From: Arthrobacter hankyongi
GTDB taxonomy: Bacteria; Actinomycetota; Actinomycetes; Actinomycetales; Micrococcaceae
DNA: 64,000 nt
Direction of reading: 5' to 3'
NCBI RefSeq assembly: GCF_022012395.1
Contig: NZ_JAKLTQ010000006.1
Location: 124,001-188,000, forward strand
A program made the translations under genes and the position numbers. The notes below the pieces were generated by a model. It searched no databases. It was not told the DNA's origin and saw nothing but the letters and a program-made list of their open reading frames with translations. Shown here one piece after another: positions 1 through 8,801 of this stretch. Numbering within the stretch: the stretch's first letter is position 1; each line of letters starts with the position of its first letter.

Positions 1-129
1 TCCGTTTTCTGCCACGGCGAAGGTGCCGAGCGGACCCGGTCCCTGCTGCGCTTTGCCTTCTGCAAGAAGACCGAGGTGCTCGAGGAGGCCGCGGCCCGGC
101 TTGCCAAGCTGCCGGAGCTGCTGGCATGA
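1..129 (+). CDS. PLP-dependent aminotransferase, C-terminal fragment
   Basis: Only the last 42 codons are in the window; the gene begins upstream. The tail reads VFCHGEGERTRSLLRFAFCK followed by a helix, which resembles the C-terminus of class I/II aminotransferases, where the Arg of the LRFAFCK segment usually binds the substrate carboxylate. These enzymes move an amino group between an amino acid and a 2-oxo acid using pyridoxal phosphate. The stop TGA overlaps the next start in an ATGA, so it is co-transcribed with the spermidine-synthase-like gene. Substrate cannot be judged from this fragment. Confidence 0.75.
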   Translation, partial: SVFCHGEGAERTRSLLRFAFCKKTEVLEEAAARLAKLPELLA

Positions 130-920
130 CCGGCCGCTTCCTGCGCACCAGCGGCCTGCACGCGGAGATCGAGCCGGACGAGCGGGTCCGCGGCGCGTAT
201 GTGCTCAGCATCGGCGGGGCCGAACAGTCCCATGTGGACCTGCAGGATCCCTCCCACGTCTTCTACGAGTACCTGCGCCGGATCGCCAACGTGGTGGATC
301 TGGCAGGACCGGCCGGACAGCCGCTGCGCTGCCTGCATCTGGGTGCCGGGGCGCTGACGCTGGCCCGGTACGTCCAGGCCTCCCGTCCTGGTTCCGAGCA
401 GCACGCCGTCGAACTCGAACGCGAGCTGCTGGACTTCGTGATCGACAAGCTCCCGCTGCCGGCCGGCACCAACCTGACGGTGCACATCGGCGATGCCCGG
501 CAGGAGGTGGCCTTCGGCGCCCTGGACGGGGAGTTCGATGTCATCGTGCTCGATGTCTTCGCCGGCGAGGACGCCCCCGAGCACCTGACCACCCCCGGCT
601 TCTACGCCGAGCTGCTGGAGATCCTTGCCCCCGAAGGCGTGCTGCTGGTCAATGTCGGGGACGATCCGCCGCTGCGCTTCGTCCGGCGCCAGGCCAGAGC
701 ATTGGCCGAAGCACTGGCTGCGGAGGATGCCGGGACGGCCGCGGGGCTGGCGGCGCTGGCCGATGCAGGCATGTTCGGCGGCCGATATCCGGGCAACATC
801 GTGCTGGCCGCCCGGCACCAACCCTGGCCGCAGGACTGGACCGCGGCGCTGCTGGCCGCCGGCCCCCATCCGGCAGCCGTGCTGACCGGGCCGGAGCTGG
901 AGGCATTCGCGGCGCACTAG
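126..920 (+). CDS. Spermidine synthase-like protein (aminopropyltransferase/methyltransferase fold)
   Basis: A 264-aa soluble protein with a Rossmann fold of the spermidine synthase/class I methyltransferase type. The glycine motif LHLGAGALTLARY lies at about residues 74-86, an acidic strand end (AVELERELLDFV) follows at about 97, and the DARQE and VIVLDVFAGEDAPEH strands complete the nucleotide pocket. Related actinobacterial proteins are usually called spermidine synthase from fold alone. I see no membrane segments, unlike the longer fused versions. The start overlaps the aminotransferase stop (ATGA). True polyamine synthesis is not shown; a methyltransferase role is possible. Confidence 0.7.
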   Translation: MTGRFLRTSGLHAEIEPDERVRGAYVLSIGGAEQSHVDLQDPSHVFYEYLRRIANVVDLAGPAGQPLRCLHLGAGALTLARYVQASRPGSEQHAVELERELLDFVIDKLPLPAGTNLTVHIGDARQEVAFGALDGEFDVIVLDVFAGEDAPEHLTTPGFYAELLEILAPEGVLLVNVGDDPPLRFVRRQARALAEALAAEDAGTAAGLAALADAGMFGGRYPGNIVLAARHQPWPQDWTAALLAAGPHPAAVLTGPELEAFAAH

Positions 921-982
921 CGCGTCGCACTTCCCCACCGTTCGCGAGCTCGCGGCGGGTCCCTCGGCACTAGCTGCGAACG

Positions 983-1561
983 CTAACTGGCCGGCGGGGC
1001 CGGTTCGGCGTACCAGAGCATGGTCTCGCCGTACTTCTTCTCCGCGAAACGTTCCAGGCCCGCCGGCCAGCGCGGCTCCGGCGAGCGCGAGGAGCGTTCG
1101 ATGACGACGACCGCGCCTTCAGCCAGCCGCGGCGCCAGCGTGTCCAGGACCTGCGCCAGCTCCGCTTCCGGCAGCGGGTAGGGGGGATCCATCAGCACCA
1201 GGTCCCACCGGTCGTGGGGGTGCAGGCGGTCCAAAAAGGGCTGCACGCCCGAGCGGTGTACCCGCACCACGGTCCGGCGGAGCGCCTTGTTGACCAGCTC
1301 TGCGTTCTTCCGGCACACCCCGGCCGCCTTATCCGACTGCTCCACCAGGTCCACTTCGGCCGCTCCCCGGCTGGCACTTTCCACGCCCAGCGCGCCCGAA
1401 CCGGCAAACAGGTCCAGCACCCGGGCGCCGGCCAGCACGCCGTAGGAATCGAGCCGGGAGAACAGCGCCTCCTTGACCCGGTCCGTGGTGGGCCGGGTCT
1501 TGTCCCCGGGTACGTTAGCCAGGCCGGCGCCGCCGGCCACGCCGGCAATGATGCGGCTCAC
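983..1561 (-). CDS. rsmD: 16S rRNA (guanine(966)-N(2))-methyltransferase RsmD
   Basis: A 192-aa protein that starts MSRIIAGVAGG and carries the RsmD hallmarks: the early RPTTDRVKEALF segment, a SAM-binding VLDLFAGSGALGVE loop at about residues 48-61, and the catalytic DPPYPL motif (N6/N2 methyltransferase type) near 127. RsmD methylates G966 of 16S rRNA during 30S assembly. It is the last gene of a minus-strand operon after recG, with only 3 nt between them. Downstream it meets the plus-strand spermidine-synthase-like gene tail to tail. A coaD gene often follows rsmD in related genomes but is absent here. Confidence 0.92.
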   Translation of the reverse strand: MSRIIAGVAGGAGLANVPGDKTRPTTDRVKEALFSRLDSYGVLAGARVLDLFAGSGALGVESASRGAAEVDLVEQSDKAAGVCRKNAELVNKALRRTVVRVHRSGVQPFLDRLHPHDRWDLVLMDPPYPLPEAELAQVLDTLAPRLAEGAVVVIERSSRSPEPRWPAGLERFAEKKYGETMLWYAEPAPPAS

Positions 1562-1564
1562 CGC

Positions 1565-3769
1565 TCAGCCCCGCTCAAGGAAGGCCTCCCGCTCCGGATT
1601 CAGGTACAGTTCGATGGCCTGGGCCAGCTCGGGATATTCGTCCAGCTGCGCGTCGTGCGCCACGATGCCGGCGGCGTCGGCCCGGGCCTTGGCGATCACC
1701 GCCTCGTCCGTGATCACGCGCAGCAGCCTGAGCGTGGATTTGCCGCCGGACTGGGACGAGCCCAGGATGTCCCCTTCCCGGCGCAGCAGCAGGTCCGCCT
1801 GGGACAGCTCGAAGCCATCGGTGGTGCGGGCGACGGCGTCCAGCCGCGCCCGGCTGGGGTGGCCGGGTTCCAGCCGGGTCACCAGCAGGCAGGTGCCGGG
1901 CAGGCCGCCGCGGCCCACGCGTCCGCGCAGCTGGTGCAGTTGGGAGATGCCGAAGCGGTCCGCATCCAGGATCACCATCAGCGTGGCGTTCGGCACGTCC
2001 ACGCCCACCTCGATCACCGTGGTGGAGATCAGCAGGTCCAGCCGGCCCTCGTTGAAGGCGGCCATGGTGGCTGCCTTGGCCTCGGCGTCGAGCCTGCCGT
2101 GCAGCACGCCGATCCGTGTTCCGGCCAGGGCCTGGACTGTCGCCAGGTATTCGGCAGTGGCAACCACCGAGGCCAGCTGCCGGGTGTCCTCATCGGGCGG
2201 CGGGGCATCGAACGGATCGGTGTCCTCGCGGTCCTCGTCGCCGATCTTGGGACACACCACGTAGACCTGCCGGCCGGCGTCGATCTCCTCGCGGGCGCGC
2301 TGCCAGATCCGGTGCTCCCAGGCCTGGTGTTCCACCAGCCCGACCAGGTGGGTACCAATCGGGGCGCGGCCAGCCGGCAGTTCGGACAGCACGGACGTCT
2401 CCAGGTCCCCGAAAACCGTCATCGCCACCGTGCGCGGAATCGGCGTCGCGGTCATCACCAGCAGGTGCGGCGGGCGCAGCGCACGCGAGCGCAGTTTGTC
2501 CCGCTGCTCCACGCCGAAGCGGTGCTGTTCGTCCACCACGATCAGGCCCAGGTCCGCGAACATGACCTCGTCGGAGAGCAGCGCATGGGTGCCGATCACG
2601 ATCCCGGCCTGCCCGCTGGCCACCTCCAGCAGCGCGTTGCGGCGGGCGGCCCCGGTAACCGAACCGGTGAGCAGCACCACCCGGGTGCCCGCGTCGTCGC
2701 CGCCGAGCATGCCGGCCTCGGCCAGCGGCCCCAGGGTGCGGCGGATCGACTCATAGTGCTGGGCGGCGAGCACTTCGGTGGGTGCCAGCAGGGCGGCCTG
2801 CCCGCCGGCGTCGATCACCTGCAGCATGGCCCGCAGGGCCACCAGCGTCTTGCCCGAACCTACCTCGCCCTGCAGCAACCGGTTCATCGGATGGCTGGCC
2901 GCCAGTTCGGCGGCCACCTCGGCGCCGACCACGCGCTGGCCGTTGGTCAGCGTGAACGGCAGGGCGCCGTCGAACCGGTCCAGCAGGCCGCCGGCCACCG
3001 GCGGACGGGCGATCGCTTCCTCGCCCACGGCCTGTGCACGGCGGCGGGCCAGCGCCGCCTGCAGGACCAGGGCTTCCTGATAGCGGAACCGCTCCCGCGC
3101 GCCGCGGGCCTGTTCGATCGTGGCCGGCCGGTGGATCTGCTGATAGGCGTCGGACAGGGACAGCAGCCCGTCCCGGATTGCGATGTCCGGTGGCACCGGA
3201 TCCCCGATCTGGGAAAAATCCACGCTGTCCAGCAGGATCTCGACGGCGGACTTGATCCGCCAGCTGCCCAGTTTGGCCGTGGCCGGATAGAGCGGCACCG
3301 GGCGCAGAGCCTCGTCGGCGTTGAAGTCCGCCGCGTCCTCCAGCAGGGAATAGTCCGGGTTGGTCAGGGTCAGGCGCCCCTGGTACCGGGTGACCTTGCC
3401 GGAGAACATGGCCAGCGTGCCCGGTCGCAGGTCCCGCTCGGCCTGGTAGCCGTTGAAGAACGTCAGGCTGAGGTTGCCGTAGGTGGAGTTGTCGGTGATG
3501 ACCACTTCGGTCAGCGAGCCGCGGCGGGCGCGCATCCGGCGGGTGCTGCAGCTGAGCACCCGGGCCACCAGGGTCGCGTCCTCGTCTTCGGGCAGGTCCG
3601 CGATCAGGGTCAGCTCGCCGCGCTTTAGGTAGCGGCGGGGAAAATAGTTCAGCAGTTCGCCGGTCCGGGTGAGGCCGAGGTGCTTTTCCAGCGCCGCCGC
3701 GGTGCGCTTGCCCAGCCGGCGTTCCAGCGGCAGGTCCAGCTCGGCCGGCTGATGCTCATTCATCGGCAT
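1565..3769 (-). CDS. recG: ATP-dependent DNA helicase RecG
   Basis: A 734-aa SF2 helicase that reverses stalled forks and processes Holliday junctions. An N-terminal OB/wedge region (to about residue 170) is followed by the Walker A motif GEVGSGKT near 300, the Walker B variant VVDEQHRFG near 405, motif III MTATPIPRT, and motif VI QLRGRVGRG near 625, all typical of RecG. The start at 3769 has GGGGCAGGCA just upstream; an in-frame ATG two codons later is the alternative. The start overlaps the end of the DAK2 gene by 14 nt, so the two are translationally linked. Length is normal for the family. Confidence 0.95.
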   Translation of the reverse strand: MPMNEHQPAELDLPLERRLGKRTAAALEKHLGLTRTGELLNYFPRRYLKRGELTLIADLPEDEDATLVARVLSCSTRRMRARRGSLTEVVITDNSTYGNLSLTFFNGYQAERDLRPGTLAMFSGKVTRYQGRLTLTNPDYSLLEDAADFNADEALRPVPLYPATAKLGSWRIKSAVEILLDSVDFSQIGDPVPPDIAIRDGLLSLSDAYQQIHRPATIEQARGARERFRYQEALVLQAALARRRAQAVGEEAIARPPVAGGLLDRFDGALPFTLTNGQRVVGAEVAAELAASHPMNRLLQGEVGSGKTLVALRAMLQVIDAGGQAALLAPTEVLAAQHYESIRRTLGPLAEAGMLGGDDAGTRVVLLTGSVTGAARRNALLEVASGQAGIVIGTHALLSDEVMFADLGLIVVDEQHRFGVEQRDKLRSRALRPPHLLVMTATPIPRTVAMTVFGDLETSVLSELPAGRAPIGTHLVGLVEHQAWEHRIWQRAREEIDAGRQVYVVCPKIGDEDREDTDPFDAPPPDEDTRQLASVVATAEYLATVQALAGTRIGVLHGRLDAEAKAATMAAFNEGRLDLLISTTVIEVGVDVPNATLMVILDADRFGISQLHQLRGRVGRGGLPGTCLLVTRLEPGHPSRARLDAVARTTDGFELSQADLLLRREGDILGSSQSGGKSTLRLLRVITDEAVIAKARADAAGIVAHDAQLDEYPELAQAIELYLNPEREAFLERG

Positions 3770-4784
3770 TGCCTGCCCCGCAGGTGCTGGCAGGATCCGC
3801 TGCCCGGTCCGGCCCGTCGTCGGGGGCGGACAAGGTGGTCACCGACAGGTGGGCCGGCTCGCCGAAGCGCCGGATCGCGGCCAGGGCGGCCTCCGGATCC
3901 GGCACATGCACGTGGACGCGCCACCGGTAGCCTTCGGGCACCTCCGTGACGGCGCTGAGGATCACCGAATCGCCCAGCTCGTCCAGCTGCAAGCGCAGGG
4001 TGGCGGCATCGAGCGGGCTGAGGTTGATCGTGCACATCACCTCCATGCCCTCGGACTGGTGATCCAGGTGGATGTGCGGGGCCTGCACGCCGTAGCCGTG
4101 CAGGCCTTCGAGCAGCTCCGGCTGCAGTTCCTCCCCCAGCGCGCTGGCGCGCAGGGCGTCCAGGATCAGCAGGAAACCCACCGCCCCGGCGTCGACGATG
4201 TGGGCGTCCGAGAGCGGGTCCAGCTGGCCTTCGGTCTCCACCACCGCTTCCAAGGCCGCGGCCACCACCGCGTTCAGGGTCCGGGCCAGGCCGTGGTTGC
4301 TGTGGTCCTGGTTCCGTGCCGCATCCGCACTGTTGGCCGCGCGGGTGGCGGCAGCAATCACCGAGAGCATGGTGCCCGGAACCGGCTCGCTGAGCGCTGA
4401 CCAGCAGCGGATTTCGGCCCGTTCCAGGGCCGCCGCCAGCAGCGGTCCGGTCAGTCGCGTGGTGCCATGCAGGGGATCGGCCAGCGCAGCCAGGAAGACG
4501 GAGAAGAGCGTGCCGGAATTGCCGCGGGCCTCCTCCATCGCGGCCCGTCCGGCCTCGGCGAGCAGCTCGCCGACGTCGGTGGTGGGCAGCTGCGCGACGG
4601 CGCGGGACGCCGAACGCACGGTGAGGTACAGGTTGGTGCCGGTATCGCCGTCGGCCACCGGGAAAATATTGATGGCGTTCAGACGGTCGCTGTGGTTGCC
4701 CAACACCTCTTCCGACTTGCCCAGCCAGCGCTTGAGCGCCTGGGCATTCGCGGCAATCTTGGTTTGCAATCCGTTCCCATCCAC
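3756..4784 (-). CDS. DAK2 domain-containing protein (DhaL-like kinase fold)
   Basis: The protein contains NHSDRLNAINIFPVADGDTG followed by TNLYLTV, the Mg-ADP/phosphate-binding signature of DhaL/DAK2 proteins, in which the aspartates bind metal. Family members include fatty-acid kinase FakA and dihydroxyacetone kinase subunits; this one has the DAK2 half and a C-terminal extension with a LDELGDSVILSAV strand. It sits upstream of recG and overlaps it by 14 nt. The start is uncertain: the frame is open to 4883, but a perfect 13-bp hairpin at 4840-4874 lies inside that extension and looks like the terminator of the upstream LCP gene, so I prefer GTG 4784 (or TTG 4769). Neither has a strong ribosome binding site. 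Confidence 0.8.
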   Translation of the reverse strand: MDGNGLQTKIAANAQALKRWLGKSEEVLGNHSDRLNAINIFPVADGDTGTNLYLTVRSASRAVAQLPTTDVGELLAEAGRAAMEEARGNSGTLFSVFLAALADPLHGTTRLTGPLLAAALERAEIRCWSALSEPVPGTMLSVIAAATRAANSADAARNQDHSNHGLARTLNAVVAAALEAVVETEGQLDPLSDAHIVDAGAVGFLLILDALRASALGEELQPELLEGLHGYGVQAPHIHLDHQSEGMEVMCTINLSPLDAATLRLQLDELGDSVILSAVTEVPEGYRWRVHVHVPDPEAALAAIRRFGEPAHLSVTTLSAPDDGPDRAADPASTCGAGNADE

Positions 4785-4839
4785 AGGTGCCGGCGGCTTT
4801 TGCGCCAACGTAGCTTTCAGTTCTCCGGCGTTAACCGAG

Positions 4840-4874
4840 CCTACCCCAGCCGGCGGCGTGTCGGCTGGGGTAGG
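4840..4874 (-). terminator. Perfect 13-bp hairpin after the LCP gene
   Basis: CCTACCCCAGCCG pairs exactly with CGGCTGGGGTAGG around a 9-nt loop. It lies 25 nt past the stop of the LCP gene on the minus strand. No clear U-tract follows, so it may act as a weak terminator or an mRNA-stabilising structure. Confidence 0.5.
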
Positions 4875-4898
4875 CGGAAACACACTCGGTTCGGCCGG

Positions 4899-5951
4899 CT
4901 ACTTGCCAGCCGTGCCGGTGCTGGCCCAGTATTCGTCGAACTGGTCCGCCTTCATGGCTGCGGCAATATCGGCAATGGCCTGGTCGTCCTTGACGATGAT
5001 GGACTGACCGTCCGCAGAGGTGCCGATGCCCTGGTTCGGCAGCGTGAAGAAATGGATATTCGCGCTGCGGATGTCCCGCAGGCTGAAACCGAGGGAGCCG
5101 ATGGCCGCCGCGTCCAAGCCCGAGTCCACGGTCATGTAGGGGGCGAACTCGGAAACCACCTCGCTGATGCGCGCCGGATTGGTCAGGGTATCCGCATTCA
5201 GGAAGCGTGCCAACACAGCCTTGACGAACAGCTGCTGGTTCTTCACGCGCTGGTAGTCGCCGTCGCTGAAGGCCTTGCGCTCGCGCACGAACTTCAGTGC
5301 CTGCGCGCCGTCGAGGGTCTGTGCGCCCTGCGGGAAGTAGGTGCCGTCCTGCCCCACCGCGCTGAACGCCGCGGGGTTGTTGATTTCGACGCCGCCCAAG
5401 GCGTCGGTCAGGTTCTTGAAGCCGGCGAAGTCGATGATGGCCACGTGGTCGACGCGGGTCTCGAACATCCCCTCCAGCGTCTGTACCAGCAGCGGCACGC
5501 CGCCGAAGGCCATCGCGGCATTGATCTTGTGCTCGCCGTAGCCGGGGATGTCCGTCCAGGTATCGCGCATCACGGACATCACGTAGACGTTCTTATGGTT
5601 GCTCGGGATGTGCATCAGCATCATGGTGTCGGAGCGGCCGCCGTTGGGGACGCCATTAAGGTTCTCCGACCCTCCGCTGCCGCCCCGGATATCCGAGCCC
5701 AACAGCAGGATGTTCTGCCCGCCGGACTCCGCCGGCCGGCCAGCCTCCTCCGGAAACGCCGAGGCGATGGTGTCCGACTTGTTGTTGAACGTGCTGGCCA
5801 GGCTCCACAAATAGCCGCCGGCCAGACCGGTCCCGGCCAGCACCAGGCACAGCAGGACGAGGATGGTGGTACGCACCGGGTGGCGCTTCTTGCGCCGGCG
5901 GGGCCGGTACTCACCCACCTCGGGTTCCTCGATATAGAGCTGATTGGACAA
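4899..5951 (-). CDS. LCP (LytR-CpsA-Psr) family cell-wall glycopolymer ligase
   Basis: A 350-aa protein that attaches anionic or arabinogalactan-like polymers from lipid carriers to peptidoglycan. The N-terminus is a short cytosolic part with a basic RPRRRKKRH stretch, then one membrane segment (TTILVLLCLVLAGTGLAGGY, about 28-47), then the extracytoplasmic LCP domain with GSDIRGGSGG, GRSDTMMLMHI, VMSVMRDTWTDIPGYGEHKI (arginine and aspartates for pyrophosphate and Mg) and FVRERKAFSDGDYQRVKNQQ. I chose TTG 5951 because GGGGGTCGG precedes it and all family sequence lies downstream; the open frame extends further but into non-homologous sequence. It is divergent from the DUF3515 gene. Confidence 0.88.
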   Translation of the reverse strand: MSNQLYIEEPEVGEYRPRRRKKRHPVRTTILVLLCLVLAGTGLAGGYLWSLASTFNNKSDTIASAFPEEAGRPAESGGQNILLLGSDIRGGSGGSENLNGVPNGGRSDTMMLMHIPSNHKNVYVMSVMRDTWTDIPGYGEHKINAAMAFGGVPLLVQTLEGMFETRVDHVAIIDFAGFKNLTDALGGVEINNPAAFSAVGQDGTYFPQGAQTLDGAQALKFVRERKAFSDGDYQRVKNQQLFVKAVLARFLNADTLTNPARISEVVSEFAPYMTVDSGLDAAAIGSLGFSLRDIRSANIHFFTLPNQGIGTSADGQSIIVKDDQAIADIAAAMKADQFDEYWASTGTAGK

Positions 5952-6026
5952 TTTCCGACCCCCAAAGGACCTAGGCAACTTTTCGATTTTAGCGTGGTTG
6001 CCTATGCAAACCCTTAAACTTGAGGC

Positions 6027-6518
6027 ATGCCACTGCCTTCGCGTCCCTTCCGCCTGTCCGCCGCCACCCTGCTTGCCGCCGTGGTGCTGGCGGGCGCCAC
6101 CGCCTGTGCTCCGGCGGTCAACGTCAAGGCCGCCCCCGACGCCGCCAATCCCGCCTGCGCACCGATGATGGTCATGCTGCCGCAGTTCGTGGCGGACCAG
6201 CCGAAGCGCGAAACCACCAGCCAGGGCTCGGCAGCCTGGGGCAACCCGTCCCAGGTGATCCTGCGCTGCGGGGTGCCCGTCCCCGGCCCCACCACGGATC
6301 AGTGCGTGACCGTCAACCGAGTGGACTGGGTGCTGCGCCAGCAGGACAAGTCCTGGACGGCCACCACCTATGGGCGCAATCCGGCCACCGAACTGATCTT
6401 CGATTCGGAGCAGGTGGCCGAAAGCACCATCCTGGTGGACCTGGCCGGAGCCGTGGCAAAGGTCCCGCAGACCAAAAAGTGCCTCAGCATCTCGGACACC
6501 CTGGACACCAAGCAGTAA
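6027..6518 (+). CDS. DUF3515 family putative lipoprotein
   Basis: A 163-aa exported protein. The N-terminal LLAAVVLAGATACAP has the lipobox form (Leu/Ala-x-Ala-Cys), so the mature protein probably starts at Cys about 27 with a lipid anchor. The body matches the actinobacterial DUF3515 pattern: a PACAPMMVMLPQFV segment, a WGNPSQVILRCGVPVPGPT segment, and paired cysteines. Function is unknown; in related genomes it lies close to ddl and thiL. Start ATG 6027 follows TTGAGG. It is transcribed divergently from the LCP gene and converges on ddl. Confidence 0.8.
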   Translation: MPLPSRPFRLSAATLLAAVVLAGATACAPAVNVKAAPDAANPACAPMMVMLPQFVADQPKRETTSQGSAAWGNPSQVILRCGVPVPGPTTDQCVTVNRVDWVLRQQDKSWTATTYGRNPATELIFDSEQVAESTILVDLAGAVAKVPQTKKCLSISDTLDTKQ

Positions 6519-6612
6519 CCCCACGAACAGTGGAGTAGCAGGGCCTGCCCGTAAGAGAGGCGGCAGGGGTCCCCGTCCTGAGCTTGCGAAGGAACGGGGC
6601 AGCCGCCGAACG

Positions 6613-7767
6613 TTAGCGCAGGCCGGTCTTGCGGTTAAGGGCGAGGTAGATCAGCTCGTCAATCAGCTCGCTGTACGGGATACCCGACTTCGCCCACATC
6701 TGCGGATACATGCTGATCGGGGTAAACCCGGGCATCGTGTTGATCTCGTTGATCACCAGTTCCCCGTCCGGGGTATAGAAGAAGTCCACCCGGGACAGAC
6801 CTTCTCCGCCCACGGCGTCGAAGGCCTCAGCTGCCAGCTCCCGTACCCGCTCGGTGATCTCCGCCGGCAGGTCCGCCGGACAGCTGAGGGCAGCTGCGCC
6901 ACCGTCCACGTATTTCGCCTCGAAATCGTAGAAGTCGTGGTCTCCCGGCTGCACCGCGATCTCTCCCGGCAGGCTGGCGCGCGACTCTTCGCTCCCGCGT
7001 CCCTGGAGCACGGCCACCTCGATCTCGCGGCCGAGGATGCCGGCCTCCACGATCACCTTCGGGTCATGCTCCCGCGCGGCCTCGACGGCTGCGCGCAGCC
7101 CCGTCCGGTCCGCCACCTTGGTGATCCCCATCGACGAGCCGGCGCGCGCCGGCTTGACAAACACCGGGAAGCCCAGCCCGGCCACCCGGTCCAGGGCGGC
7201 CTCGGCATCCTGGTGCCACTGGCGGTCGGTAATGACCTGGTAGGGGCCGACATTCAGCCCGGCGTCCTCGAACACGACCTTCATATAGTGCTTGTCCATG
7301 CCCACCGCGGAGGCCAGCACGCCGGCGCCAACGTAGCGCACGTCGGCCAGCTCCAGCAGCCCCTGCAGCGTGCCGTCCTCACCGAACGGGCCGTGCAACA
7401 GCGGCAGGACGACGTCGATCCGGCCCAGGCTGCGCGGGGCTTGCCCTTCCGCGGCGACCAGCAGCTCGGTGCCGCCGTTGCGGCCGGCCAGCATGACCGG
7501 TTCCGTTCCGGCGGTGACCTCCGGCAGCTTGCCGGCAGTCATGGACCACTGCGCAGGATCGTCGTCAACCAGTGTCCAGCTGCCGTCGCGCGCAATGCCC
7601 ACGGGCACGACGTCGTACTTGTCCTTGTCAATGGCGCCGAGCACACCGGCGGCGGTGACGCAGCTGACCGAATGCTCGCTGGAGCGGCCGCCGAACAGCA
7701 CCGCCACCCGCGGACGGGCGGCCGGCGTGCCGGAGGGATTCTGGGGGGAGGTCGGCTGGTCGGTCAC
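6613..7767 (-). CDS. ddl: D-alanine--D-alanine ligase
   Basis: A 384-aa ATP-grasp enzyme that joins two D-alanines for the peptidoglycan stem peptide in the cytosol. Visible motifs are the N-terminal VLFGGRSSEHSVS loop (about 23-35), LLHGPFGEDGTLQGLLE, the ATP-binding FVKPARAGSSMGITKV, and the C-terminal RVDFFYTPDGELVINEINTM region (split here: RVDFFY and INEINTMPG) that binds Mg. The frame starts at GTG 7767, overlapping the gpsA stop as GTGA. This is the last gene of a murA-plsC-gpsA-ddl run, so envelope precursor genes are likely co-expressed. Length is typical of Ddl. Confidence 0.95.
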   Translation of the reverse strand: MTDQPTSPQNPSGTPAARPRVAVLFGGRSSEHSVSCVTAAGVLGAIDKDKYDVVPVGIARDGSWTLVDDDPAQWSMTAGKLPEVTAGTEPVMLAGRNGGTELLVAAEGQAPRSLGRIDVVLPLLHGPFGEDGTLQGLLELADVRYVGAGVLASAVGMDKHYMKVVFEDAGLNVGPYQVITDRQWHQDAEAALDRVAGLGFPVFVKPARAGSSMGITKVADRTGLRAAVEAAREHDPKVIVEAGILGREIEVAVLQGRGSEESRASLPGEIAVQPGDHDFYDFEAKYVDGGAAALSCPADLPAEITERVRELAAEAFDAVGGEGLSRVDFFYTPDGELVINEINTMPGFTPISMYPQMWAKSGIPYSELIDELIYLALNRKTGLR

Positions 7768-8801
7768 AGTTGTTGTCCGCCTTCGGATTTGAGTTCACGG
7801 GTCAGCAGGCGCGGGGCGAGCTCCTCCACGGAGAGGCTGCCCTCAAGCACCGCAACCACTGCTTCGGTAATGGGCATTTCCACGCCCATCTGGGTGGCCA
7901 GGTCTAGAACTGCCCGCCCGGACTTGATGCCCTCGGCGGTCTGCGTCATGCGCTGGTTGACTTCGTCGAGCGTCAGCCCCTCGCCGAGCAGCCGCCCGGC
8001 GGTGTGGTTGCGCGAAAGCGGGGAGGCGCAGGTGGCCACGAGGTCGCCGAGGCCGGCCAGGCCCGCCATCGTTTCCGCTTCCGCACCGAGCGAGACAGCC
8101 AGCCGGGTGGTCTCGGCCAGGCCGCGGGTGATCACCGAAGCTTTGGTGTTGTCCCCCATGTGCTTGCCGTCGCAGATGCCCACGCTCAGGGCGATCACGT
8201 TCTTGACGATGCCGCCGATTTCGACGCCGACCACGTCGGTGTTGGTGTACGGGCGGAAATACGATGCCGTACATACGGCGGCAATCCACTGGGCCACCTC
8301 CGGGTCGGTGCAGGCCACTACGGAGGCGGTGGGTTCCTTGCGCGCGATCTCCATCGCAAGGTTCGGGCCGGAGATGACCGCGATCCGCTCCTGCGGCAGC
8401 TGCAGTTCCTCGCTGATGACCTGGCTCATGCGGGCGTCGGTGCCCCGTTCGAGTCCCTTCATCAGGGACACCACGACGGCGCCGGGTGCCAACAGCGGAC
8501 GGAAGGCCTGCAGCTGCGCCCGCAGCGACTGTGCCGGGACTGCCAGCACCACCAGCGGCGCATCGGCCAGCACGGCAGCGACATCGGCCGATGCGGCCAG
8601 ATTCTCCGGCAGCCTGAGGTCCCTGAGGTACTGGGAGTTGAGGTGGAACTCGTTGATCTCCTTGGCCACCTCGGCACGGCGCGCCCACAGGCTGACCTGG
8701 ATCTGCGGATGCGCGTCCGCGACCACTTTGGCAAAGGTGGTGCCCCAGCTGCCCGCACCCAAAACCGCAACCTTGGCTGGCAGTCCGGGCTGGTGTGTCA
8801 C
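7764..8801 (-). CDS. gpsA: NAD(P)H-dependent glycerol-3-phosphate dehydrogenase
   Basis: A 345-aa cytosolic enzyme that reduces dihydroxyacetone phosphate to sn-glycerol-3-phosphate, the backbone of phospholipids. The dinucleotide motif VLGAGSWGTTFAKVVAD is at about residues 13-29, the catalytic Lys is in GGIVKNVIALSVG near 205, and GLAGLGDLVATCASPLSRN lies in the substrate helix, all typical of GpsA. GTG 8801 has GGAGAACCA upstream and overlaps the plsC stop by 4 nt; its own stop overlaps the ddl start. Its coupling to plsC fits a shared role at the start of phosphatidate synthesis. Confidence 0.95.
   Translation of the reverse strand: MTHQPGLPAKVAVLGAGSWGTTFAKVVADAHPQIQVSLWARRAEVAKEINEFHLNSQYLRDLRLPENLAASADVAAVLADAPLVVLAVPAQSLRAQLQAFRPLLAPGAVVVSLMKGLERGTDARMSQVISEELQLPQERIAVISGPNLAMEIARKEPTASVVACTDPEVAQWIAAVCTASYFRPYTNTDVVGVEIGGIVKNVIALSVGICDGKHMGDNTKASVITRGLAETTRLAVSLGAEAETMAGLAGLGDLVATCASPLSRNHTAGRLLGEGLTLDEVNQRMTQTAEGIKSGRAVLDLATQMGVEMPITEAVVAVLEGSLSVEELAPRLLTRELKSEGGQQL

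Noticed and set aside
23..973. Plus-strand open frame of about 316 codons overlapping the spermidine-synthase-like gene
   Set aside because: Arg/Pro/Ala-rich shadow of the aminotransferase tail and spermidine-synthase-like gene.
1214..3628. Long plus-strand open frame (about 800 codons) opposite rsmD and recG
   Set aside because: It is antisense to two well-recognised genes and its translation is low-complexity Gly/Gln/Arg/His-rich, typical of shadow frames in high-GC DNA.
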